64,000 nt of DNA from Acidobacteriota bacterium. Its GTDB lineage: Bacteria > Acidobacteriota > Vicinamibacteria > Marinacidobacterales > Marinacidobacteraceae. How positions within the stretch are numbered: position 1 is the first letter of the stretch; every line of letters begins with the position of its first letter. The stretch lies in NCBI GenBank assembly GCA_022826825.1, contig JAJDUD010000024.1, positions 62,001 to 126,000 on the forward strand, given 5' to 3'. A program made the translations under genes and the position numbers. A model generated the notes under the pieces. That model saw only the letters and a list, made by a program, of their open reading frames with translations. It was not told where the DNA came from and made no database searches. Positions 18,485-27,742 of the stretch are shown piece by piece.

Positions 18485-20224
18485 ATGACCGAGCCGTTTG
18501 CCGGGCCCGTGGCGCCCCCGCCCCCGCCACCGGGAACTCCCCGCCGCGCGAGTTCCGGCTGTCTGCTCAGCGCCATGCTGGTGTTGGCCGTGTTCGTGGG
18601 GCTGGGTTTTCTGGGACTGGCGCTGGTCTTCTTCCTCGGCGGCGACCCGTCGGTTCCCGAGGACGGCATTCTGCTCGTCGGCACGGAGGGGGAGTATCCG
18701 GAGACGCTGCCCTACGCCCCGTTCCTGTTCGCCGACGCCGGACCCAGTTTCAGCGAGCTGATCCAGGGCCTGTCGCGGGCCGCGGAGGATCCCCGCATCG
18801 GGGCGCTGCACCTCCGCGTGGGAGACACCCGGATGGGATGGGCGCGGGCGCGGGAACTGCGGGATGCCGCGCTCCGTTTCCGGGAGGCGGGCAAACGGGT
18901 CACCGCCTCGCTCGAGTACGCCGGGCTCATGGACTACTACCTGGCGAGCGCCGCCGACCGGATCCACATGCACCCGCGGGGGCAGTTGGGCCTCTACGGG
19001 GTTTCGATGGAGGTCCTGTTCTTCGCCGGGCTCTTCGAGAAGCTGGGAATCGAGGCCCAGTTCGAGGCGATCGGCCCCTACAAGAACGCGCCGGACGCGT
19101 TCACCGCATCGGGGATGAGCCCCGAGCATCGGGAGCAGTTGGAATCCCTCAGCGAGGAGTTCCGGTCCGGGACGGTGGAGGCGGTGGCTGAGGCGCGGGG
19201 ACTGGCGCCGAGCGACGCGGACTGGCTGCTCGCGGACGGCCCCTACACCGCGCGCCGCGCGCTGGAGCACGGCCTGGTGGACGCTCTCAGCTACCTGGAC
19301 GAGATCAAGGAAGACGTCGAGGAGGCGAAGCTTGTATCCATCGCGGACTACGTGGCTTCGTCGCGGCGGGGCTCCCCGCGGGCTGAAGCGCGGGTCGCGG
19401 TCGTCCACGTGGACGGCTCGATCTTTCCCGGCAAGAGCCGCGAAGACCTGGCCATGGGACGGGTCGCCGGCGCCACGACGGTCGCGGAGGCGCTCGCCTG
19501 GGCGGAAGAGGAAGCGTCGGTGGACGCCGTGGTGTTGCGCGTTTCGAGTCCCGGCGGCAGCGACTCCGCCTCGGACACGATCTGGAGGGCCGCCGAACGG
19601 GTGCGGGCGGCCAAGCCTCTCGTCGCCTCGTTCGGCGACACCGCGGCTTCGGGGGGTTACTGGGTCTCGACGGCCGCGCGGCGGGTGGTCGCCCAGCCGC
19701 TCTCCATCACCGGCTCCATCGGCGTCTTCGTCGGCAAGTTCAGCATCGGGGAACTCCTGGAGAAGGTCGGGATCGCGGCGGACCTGGTGTCGGCCGGCGG
19801 CCGCCCGAACTGGCTCAGCCCCTCGCGGCCGCTGGACGAGCGGGACCTCGAGCGGCTGCGGGAGGACGCCGCCGAGATCTACGGGGCCTTCCTGGAGCGC
19901 GTGTCCGCCGCCCGCAACATGACCACGGCCGAAGTGGACGCCATCGGCCAGGGCCGGGTCTTCACCGGCGGGCAGGCGATGGCCGTGGGCCTCGTGGACC
20001 AGGTGGGGGGCATCGAAGACGCCGTGCGCCTGGCGGCCACGGAGGCCGGCTTTCCCGACGACGCGGCCATCGAATGGGTCTCGTTGCCGGAACCGCGGAG
20101 CCTCGCCGAGGCGATCGAGGCCGAACTCCGCGCCGGCGGCCTGCGGGAACGGCTTCCGGTTCTGGATGCAGCGCTCCGGGGGACGCGCCTGGCGCTGCTG
20201 CCGTTCGTTCCCGAGTTCCGCTAA
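18485..20224 (+). CDS. sppA: signal peptide peptidase SppA, 67K type
   Basis: Duplicated S49 domain; VAVVHVDGSIFPGKS, VVLRVSSPGGSDSASDTIWRA, FGDTAASGGYWVSTAA, GRVFTGGQAMAVGLVDQVGG. Confidence 0.93.
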   Translation: MTEPFAGPVAPPPPPPGTPRRASSGCLLSAMLVLAVFVGLGFLGLALVFFLGGDPSVPEDGILLVGTEGEYPETLPYAPFLFADAGPSFSELIQGLSRAAEDPRIGALHLRVGDTRMGWARARELRDAALRFREAGKRVTASLEYAGLMDYYLASAADRIHMHPRGQLGLYGVSMEVLFFAGLFEKLGIEAQFEAIGPYKNAPDAFTASGMSPEHREQLESLSEEFRSGTVEAVAEARGLAPSDADWLLADGPYTARRALEHGLVDALSYLDEIKEDVEEAKLVSIADYVASSRRGSPRAEARVAVVHVDGSIFPGKSREDLAMGRVAGATTVAEALAWAEEEASVDAVVLRVSSPGGSDSASDTIWRAAERVRAAKPLVASFGDTAASGGYWVSTAARRVVAQPLSITGSIGVFVGKFSIGELLEKVGIAADLVSAGGRPNWLSPSRPLDERDLERLREDAAEIYGAFLERVSAARNMTTAEVDAIGQGRVFTGGQAMAVGLVDQVGGIEDAVRLAATEAGFPDDAAIEWVSLPEPRSLAEAIEAELRAGGLRERLPVLDAALRGTRLALLPFVPEFR

Positions 20225-20366
20225 GGTCGGAGCCCGCTGGGCAGCCTTTCCGGCGCGGCCGTTTACACGGGATCGCCTGCCGACGAACGGGTGAAGCGGC
20301 GCGGCTGACCTTCGGCGGGACGAGCAGGACAGGCGCCCGGGACCTCGGCGCGTTACCGTGTTGCGT

Positions 20367-20615
20367 ATGAGCGACGTGCGAGAGCAACGCCATCGCCTCG
20401 TGGACCGCGTTCCCGAGGGGCGGACCGAGGCAGCGGCGCGAACTCTGCAATCCCTTGCCACCCCCCCGGAAGCGCCCGACCGCCGCCCCGTAACCTTCGT
20501 AGATGAACAGGAGCTGAGTGAAGAGGCCGTGCAGGCGTTTCACGAGGGAGTCGCGGATGGCGACGCCGGGCGGACGTACACGATCGGGGAAGCGGAGCAG
20601 GAACTCGGCCTCTGA
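20367..20615 (+). CDS. small antitoxin-like protein
   Basis: MSDVREQRHRLVDRVPEGRTEAAARTLQSL...AGRTYTIGEAEQELGL; stop overlaps the start of the relict toxin. Confidence 0.55.
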   Translation: MSDVREQRHRLVDRVPEGRTEAAARTLQSLATPPEAPDRRPVTFVDEQELSEEAVQAFHEGVADGDAGRTYTIGEAEQELGL

Positions 20616-20798
20616 GCGAGAAGGCCGTCCTGACGCGGCGCGCGCTCCGGGACTTGCGAAGGCTCGGTTTACCGACGCGCCGGCGGGTTTCTTGACGCCA
20701 TTCGCCGCTATGCGGAGCAGGATGTCGGTGATGTCAGGTGGCTGCGTATCGAGACCCGCGTTGATGCCGGGCGTTCCCTTCAGAGACCGCTGAGGTAG
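20612..20798 (+). pseudogene. frameshifted relict of a RelE/ParE-type toxin
   Basis: Frame A: LSEKAVLTRRALRDLRRLGLPTRRRVS*. After a 1-nt shift: GFLDAIRRYAEQDVGDVRWLRIETRVDAGRSLQRPLR*. Joined, this matches the RelE-type pattern ALRDLRRL...R..LDAIRRYA..GDVRWL. Start codon is CTG. Confidence 0.65.
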
Positions 20799-21472
20799 CC
20801 GGCGCCGCCGAGCTGCGCCACGGCCTCCTGGATCTCGCGGGCCCGGCGCATCACGTATTCCGACGGACGGGCGGCCGACATGCGCTTGGGGCTCGGCAAC
20901 ACCGCGACCAGGGTCGCGGCCTGGCGCGGCGTCAGGTCCCCCGGTTCCCGGAGGAAGGCGTGCCGGCTTGCCGCCAGGACGCCGAAGACGCCGGGTCCGA
21001 ACTCGGCGACGTTCAGGTACACCTCCAGGATCCGGCGCTTGGGCCACATCAATTCGATCGCGACCGTGAAGTACGCCTCGAGTCCCTTCCGGAGGAGGTT
21101 CTGGCCGGGCCACAGGTAGAGGTTCTTCGCGACCTGCTGGGAGATCGTGCTCGCTCCCCGGAGGCGTCCGCCGCGCCGCTTCTCTTCCATCGCGTCGGCG
21201 ATGGAATCGAAATCGAACCCGAAGTGTCCCGGGAACTTCTGGTCCTCGGCGGCGACCGCCGCGATGGGCAGGTGGGGCGAAATGTCCTCCCAGCGCACCC
21301 ATTGGTGGTGCACCGTTCCCCCACCGAAGACGCGCTCCTGGAGCATGAAGGCCGTGGTCGGCGGCGGGATCCAGCGCCACGGCAGCACCAGCAGGACCGT
21401 CAGGGCGACCCACGCGAGAACGGCCGCCACCACGAGGCGGCCCCAGCGGCCGAAGCGCTTCTCGCCGGTCAT
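20780..21472 (-). CDS. mtgA: monofunctional biosynthetic peptidoglycan transglycosylase
   Basis: AAVAAEDQKFPGHFGFDFDSI, GASTISQQVAKNLYLW, RKGLEAYFTVAIEL, EVYLNVAEFGPGVFGV. Confidence 0.95.
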   Translation of the reverse strand: MTGEKRFGRWGRLVVAAVLAWVALTVLLVLPWRWIPPPTTAFMLQERVFGGGTVHHQWVRWEDISPHLPIAAVAAEDQKFPGHFGFDFDSIADAMEEKRRGGRLRGASTISQQVAKNLYLWPGQNLLRKGLEAYFTVAIELMWPKRRILEVYLNVAEFGPGVFGVLAASRHAFLREPGDLTPRQAATLVAVLPSPKRMSAARPSEYVMRRAREIQEAVAQLGGAGYLSGL

Positions 21473-21493
21473 CGGAACCGGACGGTCCGGCCG

Positions 21494-23083
21494 TCAGCTA
21501 CCGGCCGGATCCGCGGGAAAGGAGTCCGCGCCGCCCGCGTCCTGTTCGAGGCTCAGCGTCCGGGTCGGGAAGGCGAAGTCCACTCCGATTTCCTTCGCGA
21601 GGCGGAGGATGGAGAGCAGGAAGTTGTGCCGCTCGCTCAGTTCCTCGTGCCAGTTGGGAACCTTGAAGAAACAGTAGACGAGGACGTCCACCGACGAGTC
21701 CGCGAACCGGTTCAGGTGGATCTCGAAGTAGTCGTGCCGCATCGCCGGGTTCTTCAGGATGAGCCCGCGCACCCCGTCCACGAAGGCCTGGATCCTGTCG
21801 GGATCGGTGTCGTAGCGGAGCGCCAGCATGTGTTTCATCCGCCGGAACTTGCGCTGGCCCATGTTGTCCACGATGGAGTTGACGACCTTGCTGTTCGGGA
21901 CGCTGACCACCGAGTCGTAAAACGTGCGGACCCGGGTCGAGCGGAGCCCGACGCGCTCCACGGTCCCCTCGTAGCCGTCCACGAGCACCCAGTCCCCCAC
22001 CTGGAACGGCCGGTCGCCGACGATGGCCAGGGAGCCCAGCACGTTCGCGAGCGTGTCCTGGGCCGCGAGGGCGATCGCGAGGCCCCCGAGCCCGAGTCCG
22101 GCGACGAGCGTGGTGATCGAGTAGCCCTGGCTCTGGGCGATGAGCAGGAAGGCCACGACGACCGAACCCACCCGGAGCACGGTGCGCGCGAGCGGCACCA
22201 GGTGATCGTCCACGTTGGTCTCGGTCTTGGCGGCGATCGCTTCCAGCTTCGAGCAGACCGCTTCGATGGCCCGGAACGCGAACCACACCGCGATGCCCGC
22301 CAGGGTCAGGTCCAGCAACACGTTCAGGACCTGGTTCACGAGCACGGGGAACCGCAGATCGGCCAGGAAGCGGCGGAAGATCCAGACCGTGGCGAGCCAG
22401 GAAGCGGGCAGGGCCGCCGCGCCCAGCTCCTCCGCGGCCCAGTTGGAGCCGCGGCTGGCCAGGCGGACCAGGAACCCATGGAAGAAGACCCTCAGGAGCC
22501 GCTGAGCGACCCAGGCCAGGACCGCGAGGATCGCGAGGCCGATGAGTTGCCAGAGCGTGAACCCCAGGAACGAGCGCTCGACGACCGGAGGGAGCAGGTC
22601 CAGCAGCCCGCGGGCGTACCAGGAGAAGGTCGCTTCGTAGAGGGTCCCGGCGGCGCGCACCGTGCTCCCCGAGATACGCCAGGCGAGGTCGCCGCCGCGC
22701 TGCAGGCGGAATTCCGGAAGCCGGATGGGGAACGGAGTGAAGGCGGGCTGCCGGCTCTCGGGATCGACGTACTCCGGATCGGCCGGAACGCTGTCCATCC
22801 GGACGAACAGGCCGCGTCCGTCGAGGACGGACTTGAGCTGGGCCGCCACGAGGCGACGTTCGTCCTCCGGGACGCTCGCGTCGAAGTCGAGCGTGGCGGT
22901 CACGGCGTCCCAGGCGATCTCGTCCTCCAACTGCCCGCCGAGGAACACGTCGAGCGCGGTGCGGGCGCTGCGGAGGTCCTCCGGAACCTGGGAAACGGAG
23001 CGCTCCTGAGCGCTCGCGGCGCCGGCGAGCAGGGGGAGCAGGACCGCCGCCCGGAGGAGTGTCTGCTGGATCAAGTGGCTCAT
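21494..23083 (-). CDS. MscS-family mechanosensitive ion channel
   Basis: TLVAGLGLGGLAIALAAQDTLANVLGSLAIVGDRPFQVGDWVLVDGYEGTVERVGLRSTRVRTFYDSVVSVPNSKV. Confidence 0.93.
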   Translation of the reverse strand: MSHLIQQTLLRAAVLLPLLAGAASAQERSVSQVPEDLRSARTALDVFLGGQLEDEIAWDAVTATLDFDASVPEDERRLVAAQLKSVLDGRGLFVRMDSVPADPEYVDPESRQPAFTPFPIRLPEFRLQRGGDLAWRISGSTVRAAGTLYEATFSWYARGLLDLLPPVVERSFLGFTLWQLIGLAILAVLAWVAQRLLRVFFHGFLVRLASRGSNWAAEELGAAALPASWLATVWIFRRFLADLRFPVLVNQVLNVLLDLTLAGIAVWFAFRAIEAVCSKLEAIAAKTETNVDDHLVPLARTVLRVGSVVVAFLLIAQSQGYSITTLVAGLGLGGLAIALAAQDTLANVLGSLAIVGDRPFQVGDWVLVDGYEGTVERVGLRSTRVRTFYDSVVSVPNSKVVNSIVDNMGQRKFRRMKHMLALRYDTDPDRIQAFVDGVRGLILKNPAMRHDYFEIHLNRFADSSVDVLVYCFFKVPNWHEELSERHNFLLSILRLAKEIGVDFAFPTRTLSLEQDAGGADSFPADPAGS

Positions 23084-23107
23084 GGGGAAGAAGGGACGCG
23101 CGCAGCG

Positions 23108-23181
23108 TACGCCTGGCAGGACTCGAACCTGCGACCTACGGATTAGGAATCCGTCGCTCTATCCACCTGAGCTACAGGCGC
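23108..23181 (-). tRNA. tRNA-Arg(CCT)
   Basis: Reverse complement gcgcctgtagctcaggtggatagagcgacggattcctaatccgtaggtcgcaggttcgagtcctgccaggcgta; anticodon loop TTCCTAA. Confidence 0.95.
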
Positions 23182-23258
23182 ATCGGACTGCCGGACGACG
23201 CCCGGGGGAATCGTACTCCGCGCGACGGCGGACGGACGCGGAGCCCGGAGCGCGATCC

Positions 23259-23816
23259 CTACGGGTACGCCACGACCGCGCGCACGGGAGGTCCGAGGCC
23301 TTCGAGCCGCGCCAGTCCGCCCAGCGGCGGCAACGCGACCAGGAAGGAGAACCCCACGACCTCCGCCCCGAGCCGGCGGCAGAGACGGAACGCCGCCGCC
23401 GCGGTGCCCCCGGTGGCGAGTACGTCGTCCGCGATGAGGACCCGCCGGCCGGCCGCCAGCGCGTCCGTGTGGACCTCGAGCGCGGCCTCCGCGTACTCCA
23501 GTTCGTACTCCTCGGCGAGCGTGGCCGCCGGGAGTTTCCCCGGCTTGCGGAGCGGCACGAAGCCCGTCCGCAAGCCGAGGGCGATCCCGGGCCCGAAGAG
23601 GAACCCCCGGCTCTCGATGCCGGCGACGGCGTCGATCCCCATCCCCTCGAACGGCGCCGCCATGGCGCCGGTCGCTTCCCGGAGCGCGGCGGGGTCGCGA
23701 AGCAGCGGTGTGATGTCGCGGAAGAGGACGCCCGGACTCGGGAAATCGGGGACGTTCCGGATCCGCGCCCTGAGGCGGGCGGCGAGCGCCGGGTCAGAAG
23801 ACGACCCGGAAGTCAC
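23259..23816 (-). CDS. apt: adenine phosphoribosyltransferase
   Basis: IRNVPDFPSPGVLFRDITPLLRDP, GIESRGFLFG, GFVPLRKPGKLPA, RVLIADDVLATGGTA; GTG start. Confidence 0.95.
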   Translation of the reverse strand: MTSGSSSDPALAARLRARIRNVPDFPSPGVLFRDITPLLRDPAALREATGAMAAPFEGMGIDAVAGIESRGFLFGPGIALGLRTGFVPLRKPGKLPAATLAEEYELEYAEAALEVHTDALAAGRRVLIADDVLATGGTAAAAFRLCRRLGAEVVGFSFLVALPPLGGLARLEGLGPPVRAVVAYP

Positions 23817-24087
23817 CGGGTCTCCCTCCTTGTGCAGGACTCCCGAGCGGATCCTCGAGAATCGCGTCCACCCGGCCGGGCATGCGCGTTCGAAGCGCTC
23901 CCCGCAGGTTCTCCAGGGCCTCCGGGCCGCCGTGGGCCTTGATCTCCACGGTCCCGTCCGGCAGGTTGCGCACCGTGCCCGTGATCCCCAGCGAGCGGGC
24001 AACGCGCTGTGCGGTCCAGCGGAAGCCGACTCCCTGCACGAGTCCGGAAACGACGTAGCGGCGAGCGATCCGGTCTCCGCCCGCCAC
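23794..24087 (-). CDS. acyP: acylphosphatase
   Basis: RRYVVSGLVQGVGFRWTAQRVARSLGITGTVRNLPDGTVEIKAHG. Confidence 0.95.
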   Translation of the reverse strand: MAGGDRIARRYVVSGLVQGVGFRWTAQRVARSLGITGTVRNLPDGTVEIKAHGGPEALENLRGALRTRMPGRVDAILEDPLGSPAQGGRPGDFRVVF

Positions 24088-25259
24088 TAGCCGAGCGTTC
24101 CCAGTGCGTCTTCCAGATCCGCGAGGAGATCCGCGATGTCCTCGACGCCCACCGACAGACGCACCAGCCCGTCCCCGATTCCCATGGCCCGCCGCATCGG
24201 CTCGGGAATCGAGGCGTGGGTCATGGTGGCCGGATGGTTTGCGAGGCTCTCCACGCCGCCGAGGCTCTCGGCGATGTGGAAGACGCGGAGCGCCTCCATG
24301 ACCCGGCGGGCGCGATCCATGGTCCCCACGTCGAACGAGAGCATTCCCCCGAACCCGCTCATCTGCCGGCGAGACAGTTCGTGGCCCGGATGGGCTGGAA
24401 GTCCCGGGTAGTGGACCGCCGCGACGTTCCGGTGCCCGTCGAGCATCCGGGCGACCTCCCGGGCGTTGTGGTCATGACGCTCCATGCGAAGCGCCAGCGT
24501 CTTCGAGCTGCGGAGCAGGAGCCAGGAGTCGAACGGCGAGAGGATCGCGCCGGCGGCGTTCTGGAGGTAGCGGAAGCGCTCCAGGTGCCCCGGGTCCCGC
24601 GCCACCAGGATGCCGCCCACGCCGTCGCTGTGGCCGTTCAGGTACTTGGTGGACGAATGGACGACGATGTCGGCGCCCATTTCCAGCGGGCGCTGGAAGT
24701 AGGGGGACATGAAGGTGTTGTCCACGACCACGAGGGCGCCGTGTGCGCGGGCGGCGTCCGCAAGGGTGCGGAGATCCGCGATCCGCAGCATGGGGTTCGT
24801 CGGCGTTTCGAGGAAGAGCATCGCCGCTCCCCGCTCGAGTTCCCGAATCGTGGCGGCGGTGTCGCTCGTGTCCACCCAGGTGAAGTCGAGTCCCCGGCGG
24901 CGGAGCACGTTCTCGCCGACCCGGTAGGTGCCGCCGTAGCTGTCGTTCGTGGCGACCACCCGTCCGCCGGTCTCGACCAGGTCGAACGCCATCACGATGG
25001 CCGCCATTCCGGAGGCGCAGGCCACTGCGCCCGCGCCGCCCTCGAGGGAGGCCATGTTCGCTTCCAGCGCGTCGCGCGTCGGATTCCCCGTGCGCGAGTA
25101 CTCGTAGTCCCCAGGCTGCCCGGGCGACTTCTGCATGAAGGTCGCCGCGGTGACCAGCGGGACGACGACGGCGCCGGTGCCGGGGTCGGGGTGTTGTCCG
25201 GCGTGGATGGCGCGGGTGGCGAAGCCCCGGGAGGGGCGTCCGGGAGCGCGGTCCGCCAT
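24087..25259 (-). CDS. trans-sulfuration PLP enzyme (cystathionine gamma-synthase/lyase or methionine gamma-lyase family)
   Basis: FATRAIHAGQHPDP, YEYSRTGNPTRDALE, VVDNTFMSPYFQRPLEMGADIVVHSSTKYLNGHSD, SLGGVESLANHPATMTHASIP. Confidence 0.93.
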   Translation of the reverse strand: MADRAPGRPSRGFATRAIHAGQHPDPGTGAVVVPLVTAATFMQKSPGQPGDYEYSRTGNPTRDALEANMASLEGGAGAVACASGMAAIVMAFDLVETGGRVVATNDSYGGTYRVGENVLRRRGLDFTWVDTSDTAATIRELERGAAMLFLETPTNPMLRIADLRTLADAARAHGALVVVDNTFMSPYFQRPLEMGADIVVHSSTKYLNGHSDGVGGILVARDPGHLERFRYLQNAAGAILSPFDSWLLLRSSKTLALRMERHDHNAREVARMLDGHRNVAAVHYPGLPAHPGHELSRRQMSGFGGMLSFDVGTMDRARRVMEALRVFHIAESLGGVESLANHPATMTHASIPEPMRRAMGIGDGLVRLSVGVEDIADLLADLEDALGTLG

Positions 25260-25387
25260 GGTCAGGGGCGCGGATTCTACCGGGGCGCCGGTGCCACGAC
25301 AGCCCGTGGCGAAAGCGCCCGCACGAGCCCGGGGATATCCCGCGCCCCCTCCGGCGGCTGGTGGGTATCGGGCGCTTCCCCACAGGT

Positions 25388-25425
25388 GGTGGCGCCAATC
25401 GCTACGCGATTCGCGCCACCGTTTT
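25388..25425 (+). terminator. hairpin followed by a T-run
   Basis: GGTGGCGC-c-AATCG-ctacg-CGATT-c-GCGCCACC then gttttt. Confidence 0.5.
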
Positions 25426-25545
25426 TCGCGGGGAGGGGACACCCCTCCCCGCACCCCACCCCCGCGGCGCTCGGCGCCGCGAAGGAGAGTCCTCAGCGTT
25501 TCACACGGGCTGATAATTTGGAGCCTCTCCGCTCTCCCGATCGAA

Positions 25546-25887
25546 GTGACCGAAAACACGGTGTACCGCGTGACGTTCCTGAACCAGGGGGAGGTGTACG
25601 AGGTGTATGCCCGTTCGGTCAGCCAGGGAGGCATCTTCGGCTTCGTGGAGATCGCGGACCTGATCTTTCGGGACGAGACCAAGAAGGTCATCGATCCCTC
25701 CCGCGAGCGGATCGCGAACGAGTTCAAGGGCGTGCCGCGGACCTTCGTGCCGCTCCACGCCGTGCTCCGGATCGATCAGGTCGAGCGGGAAGGCGAGGCG
25801 CGGATCACCCCCAGCGCCGCCGGAGCGAAGCGCGGGGAAGTCCGGCTGTTCCCCACGCCGATCCCGGCGCCGGCTTCGGACTCCTGA
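25546..25887 (+). CDS. DUF1820-like protein
   Basis: VTENTVYRVTFLNQGEVYEVYARSVSQGGIFGFVEIADLIF; GTG start. Confidence 0.75.
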   Translation: MTENTVYRVTFLNQGEVYEVYARSVSQGGIFGFVEIADLIFRDETKKVIDPSRERIANEFKGVPRTFVPLHAVLRIDQVEREGEARITPSAAGAKRGEVRLFPTPIPAPASDS

Positions 25888-25914
25888 TTCGGGTGGGGAT
25901 GGCGGCCAGGGAGC

Positions 25915-25972
25915 CCCGGTGTTCAGGCCGGCATCGCCAGCCGGAGGCTGGCCGAACTCCCTTCGCCAGCAG
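25915..25972 (+). repeat. REP-like element R4
   Basis: gttcaggccggcatcGCCAGCCggaGGCTGGCcgaactccc. Confidence 0.6.
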
Positions 25973-25982
25973 GTCCAGGGCG

Positions 25983-27641
25983 TTGCTTTTCGCTGGTCTT
26001 GTTGTCCTCTCGGCAGGAATCCCGGGCGTCGCCGCCGCCCAGCCGAGCGCGGACGCGCTCGACGCGGTCTTTTCCGAGTGGGACCGGGAAGACTCCCCCG
26101 GCTGCGCGGCCGGGGCGCTCCGGAACGGAGAGTTCGTGTTCCGCGGGGCCTATGGGATGGCGAACCTGGACTACGGGATTCCGCTCACCTCCGATTCCAT
26201 CTTCCGGATGGCGTCGGTGTCCAAACAGTTCACCGTGGCGGCGGTGCTGGTCGCCGAGGATCAGGGACTGCTGTCGCTCGAGGATCCGCTCCGGAAGCAC
26301 TTCCCCGACCTCCCGGACTGGGCGGACCCGGTACGGATCCGGCATCTCGTGCACCACACGAGCGGTATCCGCGATTACCTCGTGGTCATGTCGCTCCGGG
26401 GTTTCGGGGATGACGCCCATTTCACCGATGCGGACGTGCTCGCGGCGCTTCGCCGGCTCGAGCGGCTGAACTTCGATCCGGGCACCGAATACCTCTATTC
26501 CAACTCCGGCTACTGGCTCCTCGCGGAGTTGATACCCCGCGTCTCCGGGCTGACGCTGCGCCAGTTCGCCGGGGAGCATCTCCTTGGACCGGTGGGCATG
26601 ACGGGCAGCCACTTCCACGACCGGCACCGGGAAATCGTGCCGGGAAGGGCGACCGGGTACCGGCCTCGCCCGGAGGCGGAGGGAGGCGGATTCGAGGAGG
26701 ACATGACCACCCTCGAGATGGTGGGGGACGGCGGGCTCTACACGTCGGTGAACGAACTCCGGCACTGGGAACGCATGTTCCTCGATCCGGCGGCCCTCGG
26801 CCCGGATCTGCTGCTGCGGCTCACGGCTCCGGGGCGCTTCCATGACGGGTCGGCGCAGGACTACGCGGGCGGCCTCGGGCTCGGCGAGTACCGGGGGCTC
26901 GCCACGGTTTCCCACGGGGGCAGCTTCGTCGGCTTCCGTACCTACGCGCTCCGCTTTCCCGAAGCGGCGTTCGCGGTCTTCGTGCTCTGCAACTCCGCGA
27001 GCGCCGATCCGGGGACGCTCGCGCGGCGGGTGGCCGACCTGTTCCTTGCCGAGGCGATGGCCCCGGCTCGAGATCCCGCTCGCGCGGGGACGGGGGAGGA
27101 CCTCCCGATCCGTCCCGGACGGTTCTGGGAGGCCGCCTCGGCGTCGCTCGCCTCGATCGAGCGGAAGGACGAGGGTCCCGTGCTGGTCCGGGGCGGCGGT
27201 GACATCGCGCTGTCCTTCGTCGAGGGCGAACTCTCCGGATTCGCCGGAGAAACCCGGCTGCGGCTCGATCCGCGGCCGGAGGGGTTCGTCCTGCGCCAGC
27301 CGGGACAGCGGGATTTCCGCTACGTGCGGATCGAGCCTTACCGGCGCGACGAGGGGGAGCCTGCCTTCGCCGCCATGGTCGAGCTTGCCGGCGCCTACCG
27401 CTGCCGGGAACTGGACGTGAGCTACGAGGTGCGGTTGGACGCCCGTCCCGGGCTCACCCTGGTGGGCTCGGGCGGGGAGCGGGCCCTGGAGCCGGTGTTC
27501 GAGGATCCAGAGGGATCCTCGGCGGTCTACGCGTGGGACCGCGGGACGGTCCGTTTCCTGCCGGACCCGGGCGCAACCGGCGCCCGGGGATTCGAACTCT
27601 CGGCGGGACGGGCCCGGGGGTTCCTGTTCGTCCGTGAGTGA
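25983..27641 (+). CDS. exported class C beta-lactamase-family serine hydrolase
   Basis: SIFRMASVSKQFT (SxxK), YSNSGYWLLAELI (YxN), HGGSFVGF; signal peptide follows the proposed TTG start (start uncertain, R4 lies just upstream). Confidence 0.85.
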   Translation: MLFAGLVVLSAGIPGVAAAQPSADALDAVFSEWDREDSPGCAAGALRNGEFVFRGAYGMANLDYGIPLTSDSIFRMASVSKQFTVAAVLVAEDQGLLSLEDPLRKHFPDLPDWADPVRIRHLVHHTSGIRDYLVVMSLRGFGDDAHFTDADVLAALRRLERLNFDPGTEYLYSNSGYWLLAELIPRVSGLTLRQFAGEHLLGPVGMTGSHFHDRHREIVPGRATGYRPRPEAEGGGFEEDMTTLEMVGDGGLYTSVNELRHWERMFLDPAALGPDLLLRLTAPGRFHDGSAQDYAGGLGLGEYRGLATVSHGGSFVGFRTYALRFPEAAFAVFVLCNSASADPGTLARRVADLFLAEAMAPARDPARAGTGEDLPIRPGRFWEAASASLASIERKDEGPVLVRGGGDIALSFVEGELSGFAGETRLRLDPRPEGFVLRQPGQRDFRYVRIEPYRRDEGEPAFAAMVELAGAYRCRELDVSYEVRLDARPGLTLVGSGGERALEPVFEDPEGSSAVYAWDRGTVRFLPDPGATGARGFELSAGRARGFLFVRE

Positions 27642-27742
27642 AATGCACGGCTCGCGGCTGGTAGCATGAGTGCCATAAGCAGCAGGCGATCCGGCAGCCG
27701 TCGCCAGAGTGACGGGGCCGCGCATTGAAGGGGTAGAAAGTC

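Noticed and set aside
17735-20461. Very long antisense ORFs (e.g. 908 aa here; also 5250-8381, 38184-40877, 52187-53746)
   Set aside because: Low-complexity Arg/Gly/Pro/His-rich translations opposite well-recognised genes; typical GC-rich shadow ORFs.
24009-25980. N-terminal 650 aa of the 1210-aa ORF 24009..27641
   Set aside because: Antisense to metB-like gene and runs through intergenic hairpins and the R4 repeat; true serine hydrolase begins near its signal peptide.
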